IMG/VR virus record: IMGVR_UViG_3300030329_003494 | Location: 1-21,068 of that record | Reading direction: 5' to 3' (one strand) | DNA: 21,068 nucleotides | Source of the DNA: a virus | Shown here: positions 4,535 to 12,130 of the stretch, one piece after another | How the letters are laid out: each line of letters starts with the position of its first letter | Numbering within the stretch: position 1 is the stretch's first letter | Notes under the pieces: model-generated | Database searches by the model: none | Seen by the model: only the letters and a program-made list of their open reading frames with translations | Told to the model about the DNA's origin: nothing | Translations under genes and position numbers: made by a program

Positions 4535-4769
4535 AGAGTCAGCCAAGCCGCTGCTCAACATGACGCACATCAACACCAGCACAACTAAGCACGCAAGCTA
4601 TAAGCTAACGCTCGACAGCAGCGCACAATTCCTTGAGGTCCAAACGCCCGACAGGGGCACATACATGGTGCCCATCCAGTCCATTAGCTGGATGCAGCCA
4701 GCGAAACCCGCCAAGCCCCAACGCCTGCCCGTAAAGCGCAAGCCACCTAAGAGTGTCACGAGGAAATGA
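4509..4769 (+). CDS. Small protein with basic proline-rich tail, next to terminase
   Basis: An 86-aa product I do not recognise. The start at 4509 has AGAGGAAA just upstream; an in-frame ATG at 4524 is an alternative. Residues 29-63 look like a small beta structure (YKLTLDSSAQFLEVQTPDRG, then TYMVPIQSISWM). The tail from about residue 64 is strongly basic and Pro-rich (KPAKPQRLPVKRKPPKS), suited to binding nucleic acid or an acidic partner. It overlaps the terminase start by 4 nt (ATGA), so the two are translationally coupled. It could be a packaging accessory factor, or even the true DNA-binding small terminase subunit, but it lacks recognisable family features. Confidence 0.6.
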   Translation: MEIIAMQLKESAKPLLNMTHINTSTTKHASYKLTLDSSAQFLEVQTPDRGTYMVPIQSISWMQPAKPAKPQRLPVKRKPPKSVTRK

Positions 4770-6223
4770 GCAAACCTGCCTCCAAGCACGACGCGAGAGC
4801 CGTTCTACGCGAGTACATCAAACGCTTCGGTGACGTTCCAGAGGAACAGGCCCAGCAGATTGATGAGAAGCGGAGCTTTCGTTGGCGAGAGGACTTGTTT
4901 GATTTCCAACTGAACTTCATCGACGACCCAGCAAAACTAAAAACAGCCCTTTGCAGTCGGCGGGCGGGAAAGACGTATTGTGCTTGTTACTACCTCATCG
5001 AGATAGCCACACGTAAGCCTGGAAGTATTAGTGCGTACATCGCGCTCACGAGAGGGTCGGCTAAACGACTCATGTGGGCTGAGTTGAAGCGAGCAGCGCG
5101 CAAGTACATGCTGGACGTAAGGTTCAACAACTCTGAGCTAATCGCGACGCTCAAGAATGGAAGCCAAATCATATTGACCGGCGCAAATGATGAGGCAGAC
5201 GTGGACAAGCTAAGGGGTTCAGCTTACGCGTTGGTTATTCTAGATGAGGCAGCAAGTTTTGGTCCCCATATGGACAGTCTGGTTGAGGAAGTACTTGAGC
5301 CAGCATTAGTAGACCATCAGGGAACCATGGCGATGATAGGCACGCCGTCCGCCGCCTGCTCTGGGATGTTTCACAACGCCACCACGGACAAGTCCTATGG
5401 ATACAGCAATCACGCTTGGACCATCCGAGACAACCCACACATCCCGCACTCTGAGGAGTGGCTAGCCAAGAGAAAGAAGCAACGCGGCTGGTCAGACCAT
5501 AACCCCATCTACCTGCGTGAGTGGTGCGGCCAGTGGGTGCGCTCTGACGATAGCTTGGTGTACAGATTCACTGAGCAGAACATTGTCCAATCCATCCCAT
5601 TGCATGAGCATGAATTCGAGTATGTGCTGGGGGTAGACTTGGGCTACGAAGACTCTACGGGCTTTGTGGTAGGTGCTTTTACGCGAGACCTCCCAGAGTT
5701 CTACGTAGTAGAGACCCACAAAGAGAGCCATCTCATCCCAAGCCAAATTGCGGAACGCATCCGAGAGTATCACAACGTCTATAACTTCACGGTGATGGTG
5801 GCTGACACTGGCGGCCTGGGTAAGTCCATCGTTGAGGAATTCAAAACCCGTTACTACTTGCCCATACGACCCGCAGAGAAGCGCCACAAACTAAGCTACC
5901 AGGAACTGCTCAACGGCGACTTGGCAGATGGCAAGATCAAAGTTTTGGAGGGCAGCGACCTGCTGGAGGAGTGGAAGTATCTCCAGTACGACGAAGCCAA
6001 ACGCCGGGATTCAGACCGCTATGAAAACCACCTAAGTGACGCTTGTCTCTACGCGTGGCGCGAATCGAGACACTACACCCACACTGAGCCAACGCTAGAG
6101 CCAGCAGCTGGCACAGCCGCGTATTACCGCAAGCTAGAGCAGCGCATCATAGAGAACCTCGAAAACAAACTGACCGAAGACGAAGGAGAAGCGTGGTGGG
6201 AGAGTCACTATACACTGAATTAG
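4766..6223 (+). CDS. terL: Terminase large subunit (ATPase and nuclease)
   Basis: A 485-aa packaging motor that pumps DNA through the portal and cuts concatemers. The N-terminal ATPase has the Walker A SRRAGKT (64-70), Walker B LVILDE (156-161) with catalytic Glu161, and the coupling motif IGTPS (191-195). The RNase H-like nuclease has three acidic sites: Asp291 (GVDLGYEDST), Asp347 (VADTGG) and Asp425 (NHLSDACLYAW). All are intact and length is normal for the family. The start ATG overlaps the previous stop (ATGA); GAGG lies close upstream. The C-terminal 31 nt overlap a small gene in another frame. It belongs to the HK97-like terminase group found in many podo- and siphoviruses; headful versus cos cutting cannot be told from sequence. 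Confidence 0.95.
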   Translation: MSKPASKHDARAVLREYIKRFGDVPEEQAQQIDEKRSFRWREDLFDFQLNFIDDPAKLKTALCSRRAGKTYCACYYLIEIATRKPGSISAYIALTRGSAKRLMWAELKRAARKYMLDVRFNNSELIATLKNGSQIILTGANDEADVDKLRGSAYALVILDEAASFGPHMDSLVEEVLEPALVDHQGTMAMIGTPSAACSGMFHNATTDKSYGYSNHAWTIRDNPHIPHSEEWLAKRKKQRGWSDHNPIYLREWCGQWVRSDDSLVYRFTEQNIVQSIPLHEHEFEYVLGVDLGYEDSTGFVVGAFTRDLPEFYVVETHKESHLIPSQIAERIREYHNVYNFTVMVADTGGLGKSIVEEFKTRYYLPIRPAEKRHKLSYQELLNGDLADGKIKVLEGSDLLEEWKYLQYDEAKRRDSDRYENHLSDACLYAWRESRHYTHTEPTLEPAAGTAAYYRKLEQRIIENLENKLTEDEGEAWWESHYTLN

Positions 6224-6399
6224 ACACGCTAGAGGCCCTGATGCACTTGGCGGAAGACCATAACCTAAAACGCCTGAAGATAGGGGAGTTCGAGATTGAG
6301 TTCTTCGAGAGCCGACCCCTGCCTGTGCAAGGTGTAGCCGACGAATTGAAGTATGACTTCGATGACGACCGTTCAGATGACTTCTACTCAGGGATTTAA
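6193..6399 (+). CDS. Small acidic protein overlapping the terminase tail
   Basis: A 68-aa product starting at GTG 6193, with AGGAGAA directly upstream inside the terminase gene; a second GTG follows at once. It overlaps terL by 31 nt in another frame. The protein starts with a helix (ESLYTELDTLEALMHLAEDH), then a strand-like IGEFEIEFFES segment, and ends very acidic (DFDDDRSDDFYSGI). The good ribosome site and the 3-nt gap to the portal gene support it as real. No known function; small acidic proteins between terminase and portal recur in phages, possibly acting as packaging or portal assembly helpers, but this is inference. Confidence 0.7.
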   Translation: MVGESLYTELDTLEALMHLAEDHNLKRLKIGEFEIEFFESRPLPVQGVADELKYDFDDDRSDDFYSGI

Positions 6400-6402
6400 G
6401 GC

Positions 6403-8274
6403 ATGAAGTTCGAAAAAGAATACTGGTGGGCCAGTTCAGACAATCCTCATGAGGGAGTGGTTGAGGCGGTAGAGGGAATCAAGGACGCCCAAGAATTCCG
6501 CAGCACTGATAACCTCTACCACCTTCGCCTCTACGGGAATATCGCACCCACAACGCTGGGCAGCGTGAGTAACTACGAAGGCGCAAAGTCTTCATCGAAT
6601 CACAGGGTAACGCTCAATGTCATTCAGAGTTGCACGGACACAGTAACGGCCCGAATCGCAAAGAATAAGCCCAAGGCTACCTTCCTAACGACTGGTGGCG
6701 ATTGGTCCATGCAGCAGAAGGCTAAACGCCTGGATAAGTTTGTACAGGGGCAGTTCTACAACTCAAACATCTACGATGTGGCTCCAAAGGTCTTCTTGGA
6801 TGCCTGTGTGTTCGGCACAGGCTTTATGAAGATCTACGAGATGAACAACCAAATCAAAGTAGAACGCACCTTCCCTGATGAGATCTACGTTGATGACCTA
6901 GAAAGCCGCTACGCCGAGCCGCGCCAGATGTTTCACCGCAAGACGGTGAACAAGGACGTATTGCTGCACGCTTTCCCTGAGCATCGTGATGCAATTTTGA
7001 GCGCCGAACGGGTAGAGGAAACCTCAAGCCACTACCGGGCAGCAGAACAGTGTGCCGTATACGAAGCCTGGCACCTACCCAGCGCCCCAGGCGCTGATGA
7101 TGGCCGCCATGTAATTTGTATAGAGGGCGCGACCCTGGTCGATGAATCGTGGGACAAAGACTACTTTCCGTTTGCCATCATTCGGTGGACTGAGCGCCTG
7201 TTGGGGTTTTTCGGCCAGGGCCTTGCAGAACAGCTTACGGGTGTCCAGATTGAGATTAACAAGCTGCTCAAGGTCATTCAGGACTGCATGCACCTATCAC
7301 GGCCAAAGCTGTTCATAGAGGCCGGTAGCCAAATCTCAAAGGCACACATCAATAACGAAAACTGGGGCGTCATTGAGTATCGCAACCAGCCGCCGCAGTT
7401 CTTCGTTCCCAAGACGGTATCGGGTGAGGTCTTCAGCCATCTAGACCGCTTGTTTAATCGGGCCTACGAGATAGCGGGCATCTCCACGCTATCAGCCCAA
7501 TCCAAGAAACCAGCAGGACTTGAGTCAGCTGTAGCACTTCGAGAATTCTCAGATATTGAATCCGAGCGCTTCATGATTACGGCTCAGGCTTATGAGAATC
7601 TATTCTTAGAGGCAGCCAAGCAAATGATTGGCCTTGCCAAAGACATGCACGAGCGCGGCGAGAAGGTCGAAGTCATCTCACATGGCGACAAAGACATAGA
7701 GCGCATTAAGTGGAAGGAAATCAATCTGAAGGCAGACCAATACGTGATGAAGGTCTACCCGACGAGCCTCCTACCCAGCACACCAGCCGCAAAACTTCAG
7801 AAGGTTATCGAAATGCTCCAGGCCCAGATGCTCACGCAGCAAGAGGCCCGCATGCTTCTCGATTATCCTGATTTGGAATCGGTGAACCAGTTGGCTAGCG
7901 CAAGCTACGATGAAATCAACATGGTCATCGAGGATATGATTGAGAAGGGGAAGGTCCATCAGCCTGAACCTTTCACGAACTTAACGCTGGCCATTCAGAT
8001 GGTCCAGAATGCCTACACAAGGTCGAAGGTCCAGGGTGTGCCTGATGAGCGCCTTGACCTCCTGCGAAGGTATTTGGATGGGTGCATTCAGATGCTTACG
8101 TCGATGCAAGCAGCCGCACAGCCCACTACCCCACAGGGAGGTGAGGAGGCGGAGGGAGCTGGGGGGCCAGCGTTGGGTTCGTTACCAGAACTGACAGGAG
8201 GCACACCGCCTGCTGGCATGGAAACCATGGAGGAGGAGCTGATGACAGAGCCTACTCCAACACCAATGATGTAA
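6403..8274 (+). CDS. Portal protein
   Basis: A 623-aa protein expected to form the dodecameric ring at one capsid vertex, through which DNA enters and leaves and to which terminase and adaptor dock. Characteristic segments are NVIQSCTDTVTARIAKNKPK (72-91), then the helical wing with DKFVQGQFYNSNIYDVAPKVF (about 111-131) and ACVFGTGFMKIYE (134-146). A mid-protein stretch (about residues 240-310), with RWTERLLGFFGQGLAEQL and INKLLKVIQDCMHLSRPKL, is typical of portal stem helices and clip. The C-terminal tail from about residue 570 is low-complexity (Gln, Gly, Pro, Glu, Thr, Met) and likely disordered. Length and position between terminase and scaffold agree. The ATG lies 4 nt after the previous stop. 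Confidence 0.9.
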   Translation: MKFEKEYWWASSDNPHEGVVEAVEGIKDAQEFRSTDNLYHLRLYGNIAPTTLGSVSNYEGAKSSSNHRVTLNVIQSCTDTVTARIAKNKPKATFLTTGGDWSMQQKAKRLDKFVQGQFYNSNIYDVAPKVFLDACVFGTGFMKIYEMNNQIKVERTFPDEIYVDDLESRYAEPRQMFHRKTVNKDVLLHAFPEHRDAILSAERVEETSSHYRAAEQCAVYEAWHLPSAPGADDGRHVICIEGATLVDESWDKDYFPFAIIRWTERLLGFFGQGLAEQLTGVQIEINKLLKVIQDCMHLSRPKLFIEAGSQISKAHINNENWGVIEYRNQPPQFFVPKTVSGEVFSHLDRLFNRAYEIAGISTLSAQSKKPAGLESAVALREFSDIESERFMITAQAYENLFLEAAKQMIGLAKDMHERGEKVEVISHGDKDIERIKWKEINLKADQYVMKVYPTSLLPSTPAAKLQKVIEMLQAQMLTQQEARMLLDYPDLESVNQLASASYDEINMVIEDMIEKGKVHQPEPFTNLTLAIQMVQNAYTRSKVQGVPDERLDLLRRYLDGCIQMLTSMQAAAQPTTPQGGEEAEGAGGPALGSLPELTGGTPPAGMETMEEELMTEPTPTPMM

Positions 8275-8290
8275 TAACGGAGACAATTGA

Positions 8291-9181
8291 ATGGAAGAGA
8301 CAGCACCAGCGGCAGAAGTCGCTGAAGTCCAGACAGAAGCGCCAGCAGTAGAAGGCGCACAGGCAGAGCAGACAGAACAACAACCAGAAGCTCAGGAAGC
8401 GGCACCACCAGAGCCAAAGCAGGAATACGACGCTGACGCTGTGCGTAAGTTCCGCGCACTGGCAAAGCGCGAGCGTGAACTTCGAAGCAGAGAACAAGCC
8501 CTCAAAGAACGAGAGGCCGCACCGCAGCGAAACCCCTACGATGACATCCAGATGCTAGCGCGTACTGACCCGCTCAAAGCGATGAAGTCGCTGGGCATCA
8601 ACTACGATGAGCTAACCCAGCAAGTTATCAACGATGGCAACGTAACGGGGGAGATGAAGCTACAGCGCGAAAACGCTGCACTACGCGAACGCCTGGATAA
8701 GATTGAGAGCCAGTTTACTGAACGTGTAAAGCAGGACGAGAAACTGCGTTACGAATCAGCTTATGGGGCTTTCATTGACGAGATTAAGGGATTCGTGAAG
8801 AATAGCGACAGCTACGAACTCATCTCGAAGACTGATGCATATCAGGATGTAGCGAACGTGATGCAGAAGCATTACGATGACGTGGGTGAGGTGATGTCGT
8901 ACGCTGATGCTGCTCGCGAAGTTGAAAGCAGCCTTGAAGCGATTGCGGAGAAGTACCTCGGTACTAAAAAGCTAGAAGATAAGTACAGGGCCAAATGGTC
9001 CACCTCAGCGACTACGGAAGAGCCCGTCGAGCAAGACAGACAGGAGCCCCAGGCTTCTAATCGACCTAAGACATTGACGAACGAACTTGCTCATGGACGA
9101 AGCGAGAGCCAGACAGGCTTATTGCCTCGCGACGAGTCCCTGAAGCGCATGGCTGACATGCTTAGACGTGGAAGCCAATAA
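8291..9181 (+). CDS. Capsid scaffolding protein
   Basis: A 296-aa acidic, highly helical protein placed between portal and coat genes, the usual place for a scaffold that guides coat assembly and then leaves. The first 45 residues are rich in Ala, Glu, Gln and Pro and likely disordered. Coiled-coil segments follow at about 50-78 (KFRALAKRERELRSREQALK) and 122-150 (LQRENAALRERLDKIESQ). Between them lies DPLKAMKSLGINYDELTQ (93-110), a segment common in phage scaffolds. The C-terminal 60 residues are Arg/Lys-rich and polar, suited to contact the coat. GGAG lies about 9 nt before the ATG. No protease motif is seen, and no separate head protease occurs in the window, so the scaffold probably leaves intact. 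Confidence 0.8.
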   Translation: MEETAPAAEVAEVQTEAPAVEGAQAEQTEQQPEAQEAAPPEPKQEYDADAVRKFRALAKRERELRSREQALKEREAAPQRNPYDDIQMLARTDPLKAMKSLGINYDELTQQVINDGNVTGEMKLQRENAALRERLDKIESQFTERVKQDEKLRYESAYGAFIDEIKGFVKNSDSYELISKTDAYQDVANVMQKHYDDVGEVMSYADAAREVESSLEAIAEKYLGTKKLEDKYRAKWSTSATTEEPVEQDRQEPQASNRPKTLTNELAHGRSESQTGLLPRDESLKRMADMLRRGSQ

Positions 9182-9196
9182 TCACGAGGTGAGATC

Positions 9197-10450
9197 ATGG
9201 CGTTAGGCGTATTTAAAGGTACCGCAGCAACCGGCGAAACAGTCGTAGTTGACGCACTCAAGCAGCATTACAAAAAAGAGCGAATTAAGGAGATGGTTTA
9301 CAAAAACAATCCCCTTCTGGCGTTGATGCCAAAGTATGAGAGCTTTGGTGGTGAGAACCTTTCGGTTCCAATCATTGTCGGTGGCCCTCAGAGACGAAGT
9401 GCTACATTCTCCAACGGTCAGGCCGATAACTCATCGACCTCAAACGTTAAGAAATTTTTGCTCGAACGTGTTCGCGATTATTCCTTCGCGAGTATTACAC
9501 ACGAAGCGATCAGGGCTAGTCAGGGCAACGCTGACGCATTTGTCCGGTACGCAACGATGGAGATTGACGGTGCAATCCACGCACTGAAGCGTTCTATCGC
9601 TGTTGCAATGTATCGCGACGGTAGCGGTGCAATTGGTCAGCAGAGCACCACAGCATCAGACCCACAGGGCGCGAAGCTGATCACGCTGGAGAACCCTGAA
9701 GATATCTCTAACTTCGAGGTTGGGATGAAGATTGTCTTTGCAGAGTCAAAGACTGGCGCACTTCTCTCTAACGTCGGAACCAAAGAGATTGATTCAGTAG
9801 ACCGTTCTGCGGGAACGTTCACGGTTAAGGTAAACCTGCATAATGACGCTGATGCTGGTGACTACATCTTTCAGCTTGGTGATGCACATGCTGGTGTAGA
9901 CTTTAAGAAGATTCGTGGCCTTGAAGCATGGTGTCCTGCATCAGCTCCAAGTTCTGCATCTTTCTTCGGAGTTGACCGAACTTCAGATGTGACTCGTCTC
10001 GGGGGCAACCGCTACGATGGATCTGCACTTCCAATTGAGGAAGCGTTGATCGAAGGTCTTAGCCTTTGCGCTCGTAACGGCGGAACTCCTAGCCATGTCT
10101 TCATGCACTACAAGAACTATGCACAGCTTGAGAAAGCACTAGGTTCTAAGGTTCAGTATGACAAGGTAAGCTCTTCTGATTCTTCTGTTGGCTTCACGTC
10201 AATGAAGATTCACGGGCCTGCTGGAACCGTTGACGTTATTCCAGACGTAAACTGCCAGGCAGATGTTGCTTGGGGTCTTCAGCTTGATACCTGGAGCCTT
10301 AACAGCCTTGGGGCAGCTCCACAGATTCTTGACCTAGATTCCAATAAGCTCCTTCGGGAAAGTACAGCTGACGCTTACGAGGTACGCTGCGGTGCCTATA
10401 TGCAGATTGGCTGCACGGCTCCTGGGTGGAACGTTCGGATTGCACTTTAA
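9197..10450 (+). CDS. Major capsid protein
   Basis: A 417-aa coat protein, probably with the HK97 fold. Signature stretches include the N-terminal NNPLLALMPKYESFGGENL (37-55), which leads into the predicted E-loop region, the central spine helix region with AFVRYATMEIDGAIHALKRS, and the AVAMYRDGSGAIGQ segment (about 134-148) seen in many podovirus coats. The C-terminal part ends with a strand-rich segment containing YEVRCGAYMQIGC. No N-terminal cleaved domain is evident, consistent with a separate scaffold. The start has GAGGTGAG 5 nt upstream, a strong ribosome site for a highly made protein. Its codon use looks slightly enriched in T-ending codons relative to its neighbours by eye, as for highly expressed genes; not computed. 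Confidence 0.9.
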   Translation: MALGVFKGTAATGETVVVDALKQHYKKERIKEMVYKNNPLLALMPKYESFGGENLSVPIIVGGPQRRSATFSNGQADNSSTSNVKKFLLERVRDYSFASITHEAIRASQGNADAFVRYATMEIDGAIHALKRSIAVAMYRDGSGAIGQQSTTASDPQGAKLITLENPEDISNFEVGMKIVFAESKTGALLSNVGTKEIDSVDRSAGTFTVKVNLHNDADAGDYIFQLGDAHAGVDFKKIRGLEAWCPASAPSSASFFGVDRTSDVTRLGGNRYDGSALPIEEALIEGLSLCARNGGTPSHVFMHYKNYAQLEKALGSKVQYDKVSSSDSSVGFTSMKIHGPAGTVDVIPDVNCQADVAWGLQLDTWSLNSLGAAPQILDLDSNKLLRESTADAYEVRCGAYMQIGCTAPGWNVRIAL

Positions 10451-10478
10451 TTCAGACTCACTGAAAGGAGATTGAGTT

Positions 10479-10871
10479 ATGGCAAACCGTGATTTTAAAG
10501 ATTTTCAAGCCGCAGAGCGTGAAGTTAAACGCCTGTACTTGAAAGCCACCATCGGAGCTTCGGGCGCACCAACGCTTGTTGCTGCTGACAGCCTGGGCAT
10601 TAAAACTATTGTACGGAATACCACGGGTGACTACACGATCACTCTTGGCGTCCCATCCGGTGACACGGAGAAGTACAACAAACTGCTTTGGGCTGACGGA
10701 AAGCTTTTGGACCCAGACGCTGAGGACATCCGCGTGCAGATTGACACGGATAGCATCTCAAGCGCTGGCACCATGAAAATTCTGACTGTGACAGGCGGCA
10801 GTGCCGCAGACCCATCAAACGGGGCAACCTTGATGATGGCTCTTGATGTCAAAAACAGCAGCGTGAAGTAA
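10479..10871 (+). CDS. Putative capsid decoration / head fibre-type protein
   Basis: A 130-aa beta-rich protein directly after the coat gene. A short helix (KDFQAAEREVKRLYLKATIG, residues 6-25) is followed by the pattern GASGAPTLVAADSLGIKTIVRN (25-46) and TTGDYTITLGVPS. A GA…G..TL…S.GIK…RN..G.YT.TL pattern recurs in small phage proteins that coat or knob the capsid surface. The rest is a beta sandwich by look. GGAG lies 8 nt before the start. The function is inferred from place, size and pattern; a head-completion or minor structural role is the alternative. The stop overlaps the next start (TAATG). Confidence 0.65.
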   Translation: MANRDFKDFQAAEREVKRLYLKATIGASGAPTLVAADSLGIKTIVRNTTGDYTITLGVPSGDTEKYNKLLWADGKLLDPDAEDIRVQIDTDSISSAGTMKILTVTGGSAADPSNGATLMMALDVKNSSVK

Positions 10872-11080
10872 TGGCCAGGAAACCGGGCATTGCACGCATG
10901 GCTTTAGAGGCTGGCAAACCGCAGAAAAGCGGGGAGCAGCCAAACAAAGAGATGTACCGCGTTGCCAAAGTCGAGGCGTCCAAGGCTCTGATTCAGGGCC
11001 TGGGCGCTAAAGACGCCAACGCTGTAGCTGATGCGTTTGAAGATTTGTATGAGATCTGCGTAGCAGCAAACGACTACTAA
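10871..11080 (+). CDS. Small unknown protein between decoration and adaptor genes
   Basis: A 69-aa product starting at the TAATG overlap with the gene before it. The first third is basic and likely flexible (MARKPGIARMALEAGKPQKSG), and the rest is helical: YRVAKVEASKALIQGLGAKD, then AVADAFEDLYEICVAANDY. I do not recognise it. Short, charged, helical proteins in this place occur in many podo- and siphoviruses, without a settled role. A GGGGGG run 15 nt downstream is the ribosome site of the next gene. Confidence 0.65.
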   Translation: MARKPGIARMALEAGKPQKSGEQPNKEMYRVAKVEASKALIQGLGAKDANAVADAFEDLYEICVAANDY

Positions 11081-11095
11081 AAGAGGGGGGCCTCC

Positions 11096-11809
11096 ATGCC
11101 AGCGAACACGATTACATGCGGCGATTTAATCACTGCGGTAAGGCGTAGGGCTGACATGGAGGGATCCACCTTTGTCACCGATGCGGAGATTCGCAGCTAC
11201 ATCAACGTTGCTGTTGCAGAACTCCATGACATCCTCGTGCAGAAGTATGAGGATTACTACATCAACAGTGACACGACCTACACTCTCCCCATAGCGGACA
11301 ATAAAGGCACGTTGCCAGACCGATTCTACAAGATGCTCGGCGTTGATTTTGCGACTGGCGGAAACACGTTCCGGGTGCGTCCTTACAAGTTTCAAGAGCG
11401 AAACATGTACGGCAGTAACGCCACGTCTGGAACGCTTGCAAATCGCTTAACCTACCACGTCCAGGGCAATGAGATTCATTTCCGGCCAGCGGACGCATTG
11501 CCTAGTGGAACGGTAACGATTCACTATGTGCCGCAGGCAGACCAGTGGGCTACCAATGGCAGTGAAGACTCCGAGGCGCTAAGTGTGAACAACCGGGCGG
11601 TAGCTCCAGGGTATGAGGAGTACATCGTTATCGATGCAGCCATCAAATGCCTACTCAAGGAAGAGGCCGATGTGACGGTTCACTTGGTACAGCGCGAGAG
11701 TGCCAGGCGGCGAATCGAGGAGGCCGCAGGTAAACGTGACGCTGGTGAGCCTTACGCCATTAGTGACGTTACGACGGGCACGGCCATCTCTGACTTTTAC
11801 TGGAGGTAA
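11096..11809 (+). CDS. Head-tail adaptor (connector) protein
   Basis: A 237-aa protein expected to form the ring that binds beneath the portal and joins it to the tail nozzle. The first 60 residues look like the adaptor helical bundle: LITAVRRRADMEGS (11-24), then VTDAEIRSYINVAVAELHDI (27-46), a typical phage adaptor pattern. A beta-rich middle follows, YYINSDTTYTLPIADNKGTLPDRFYKMLGVDF, and a long C-terminal helix (KCLLKEEADVTVHLVQRESARRRIEEAAGKRD) that could bury into the portal. GAGGGGGG gives a strong ribosome site. Length and order resemble T7 gp11 (tail tubular A) and P22 gp4-type adaptors. Confidence 0.8.
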   Translation: MPANTITCGDLITAVRRRADMEGSTFVTDAEIRSYINVAVAELHDILVQKYEDYYINSDTTYTLPIADNKGTLPDRFYKMLGVDFATGGNTFRVRPYKFQERNMYGSNATSGTLANRLTYHVQGNEIHFRPADALPSGTVTIHYVPQADQWATNGSEDSEALSVNNRAVAPGYEEYIVIDAAIKCLLKEEADVTVHLVQRESARRRIEEAAGKRDAGEPYAISDVTTGTAISDFYWR

Positions 11810-11812
11810 GCC

Positions 11813-12130
11813 ATGCCAATCAATTACCTCCGATATCGCACAGACAACCCCGATATTGAGCAAGTGCAAGATAGCGTCGAGAAGAAGTTTGGCGAGCTTG
11901 ATGGGCTGGCAATTCTTAACGGCAAACTGCTTAAAGATGTCGAAATCACCAACAATGTTACGAACAAGATTTACCACGGACTGGGCCGACCATATCAAGG
12001 TTACATCGTCACGAAAATTGATGAGAAGGTCGTGGTCAAAGTCGTTACAGCAGACGATACAGACCCAGGCAAGTTCATCCCCCTATCGGTTGTCAGCTAC
12101 GACGCTGTAGCAGATTTGTGGGTATTCTGA
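11813..12130 (+). CDS. Small virion-associated protein of unknown function
   Basis: A 105-aa product, 3 nt after the adaptor gene, with GGAGG just upstream. The first 40 residues look helical (QVQDSVEKKFGEL), then a beta-rich part with AILNGKLLKDVEIT and NKIYHGLGRPYQGYIVTKI (52-70). The H-G-L-G-R-P-x-x-G-Y-I-V pattern recurs in small phage structural proteins near nozzle or fibre genes, where it forms a small jelly-roll or knob; the role here is not proved. The stop overlaps the next start (TGATG), so translation is probably coupled to the nozzle gene. Confidence 0.6.
   Translation: MPINYLRYRTDNPDIEQVQDSVEKKFGELDGLAILNGKLLKDVEITNNVTNKIYHGLGRPYQGYIVTKIDEKVVVKVVTADDTDPGKFIPLSVVSYDAVADLWVF

Noticed and set aside
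8088-8497. Antisense open frames opposite the portal tail and scaffold start (up to 125 aa)
   Set aside because: They are mirror images of the Ala/Glu/Gln-rich scaffold coding; the products are Leu/Val/Cys-rich low-complexity with no ribosome site.
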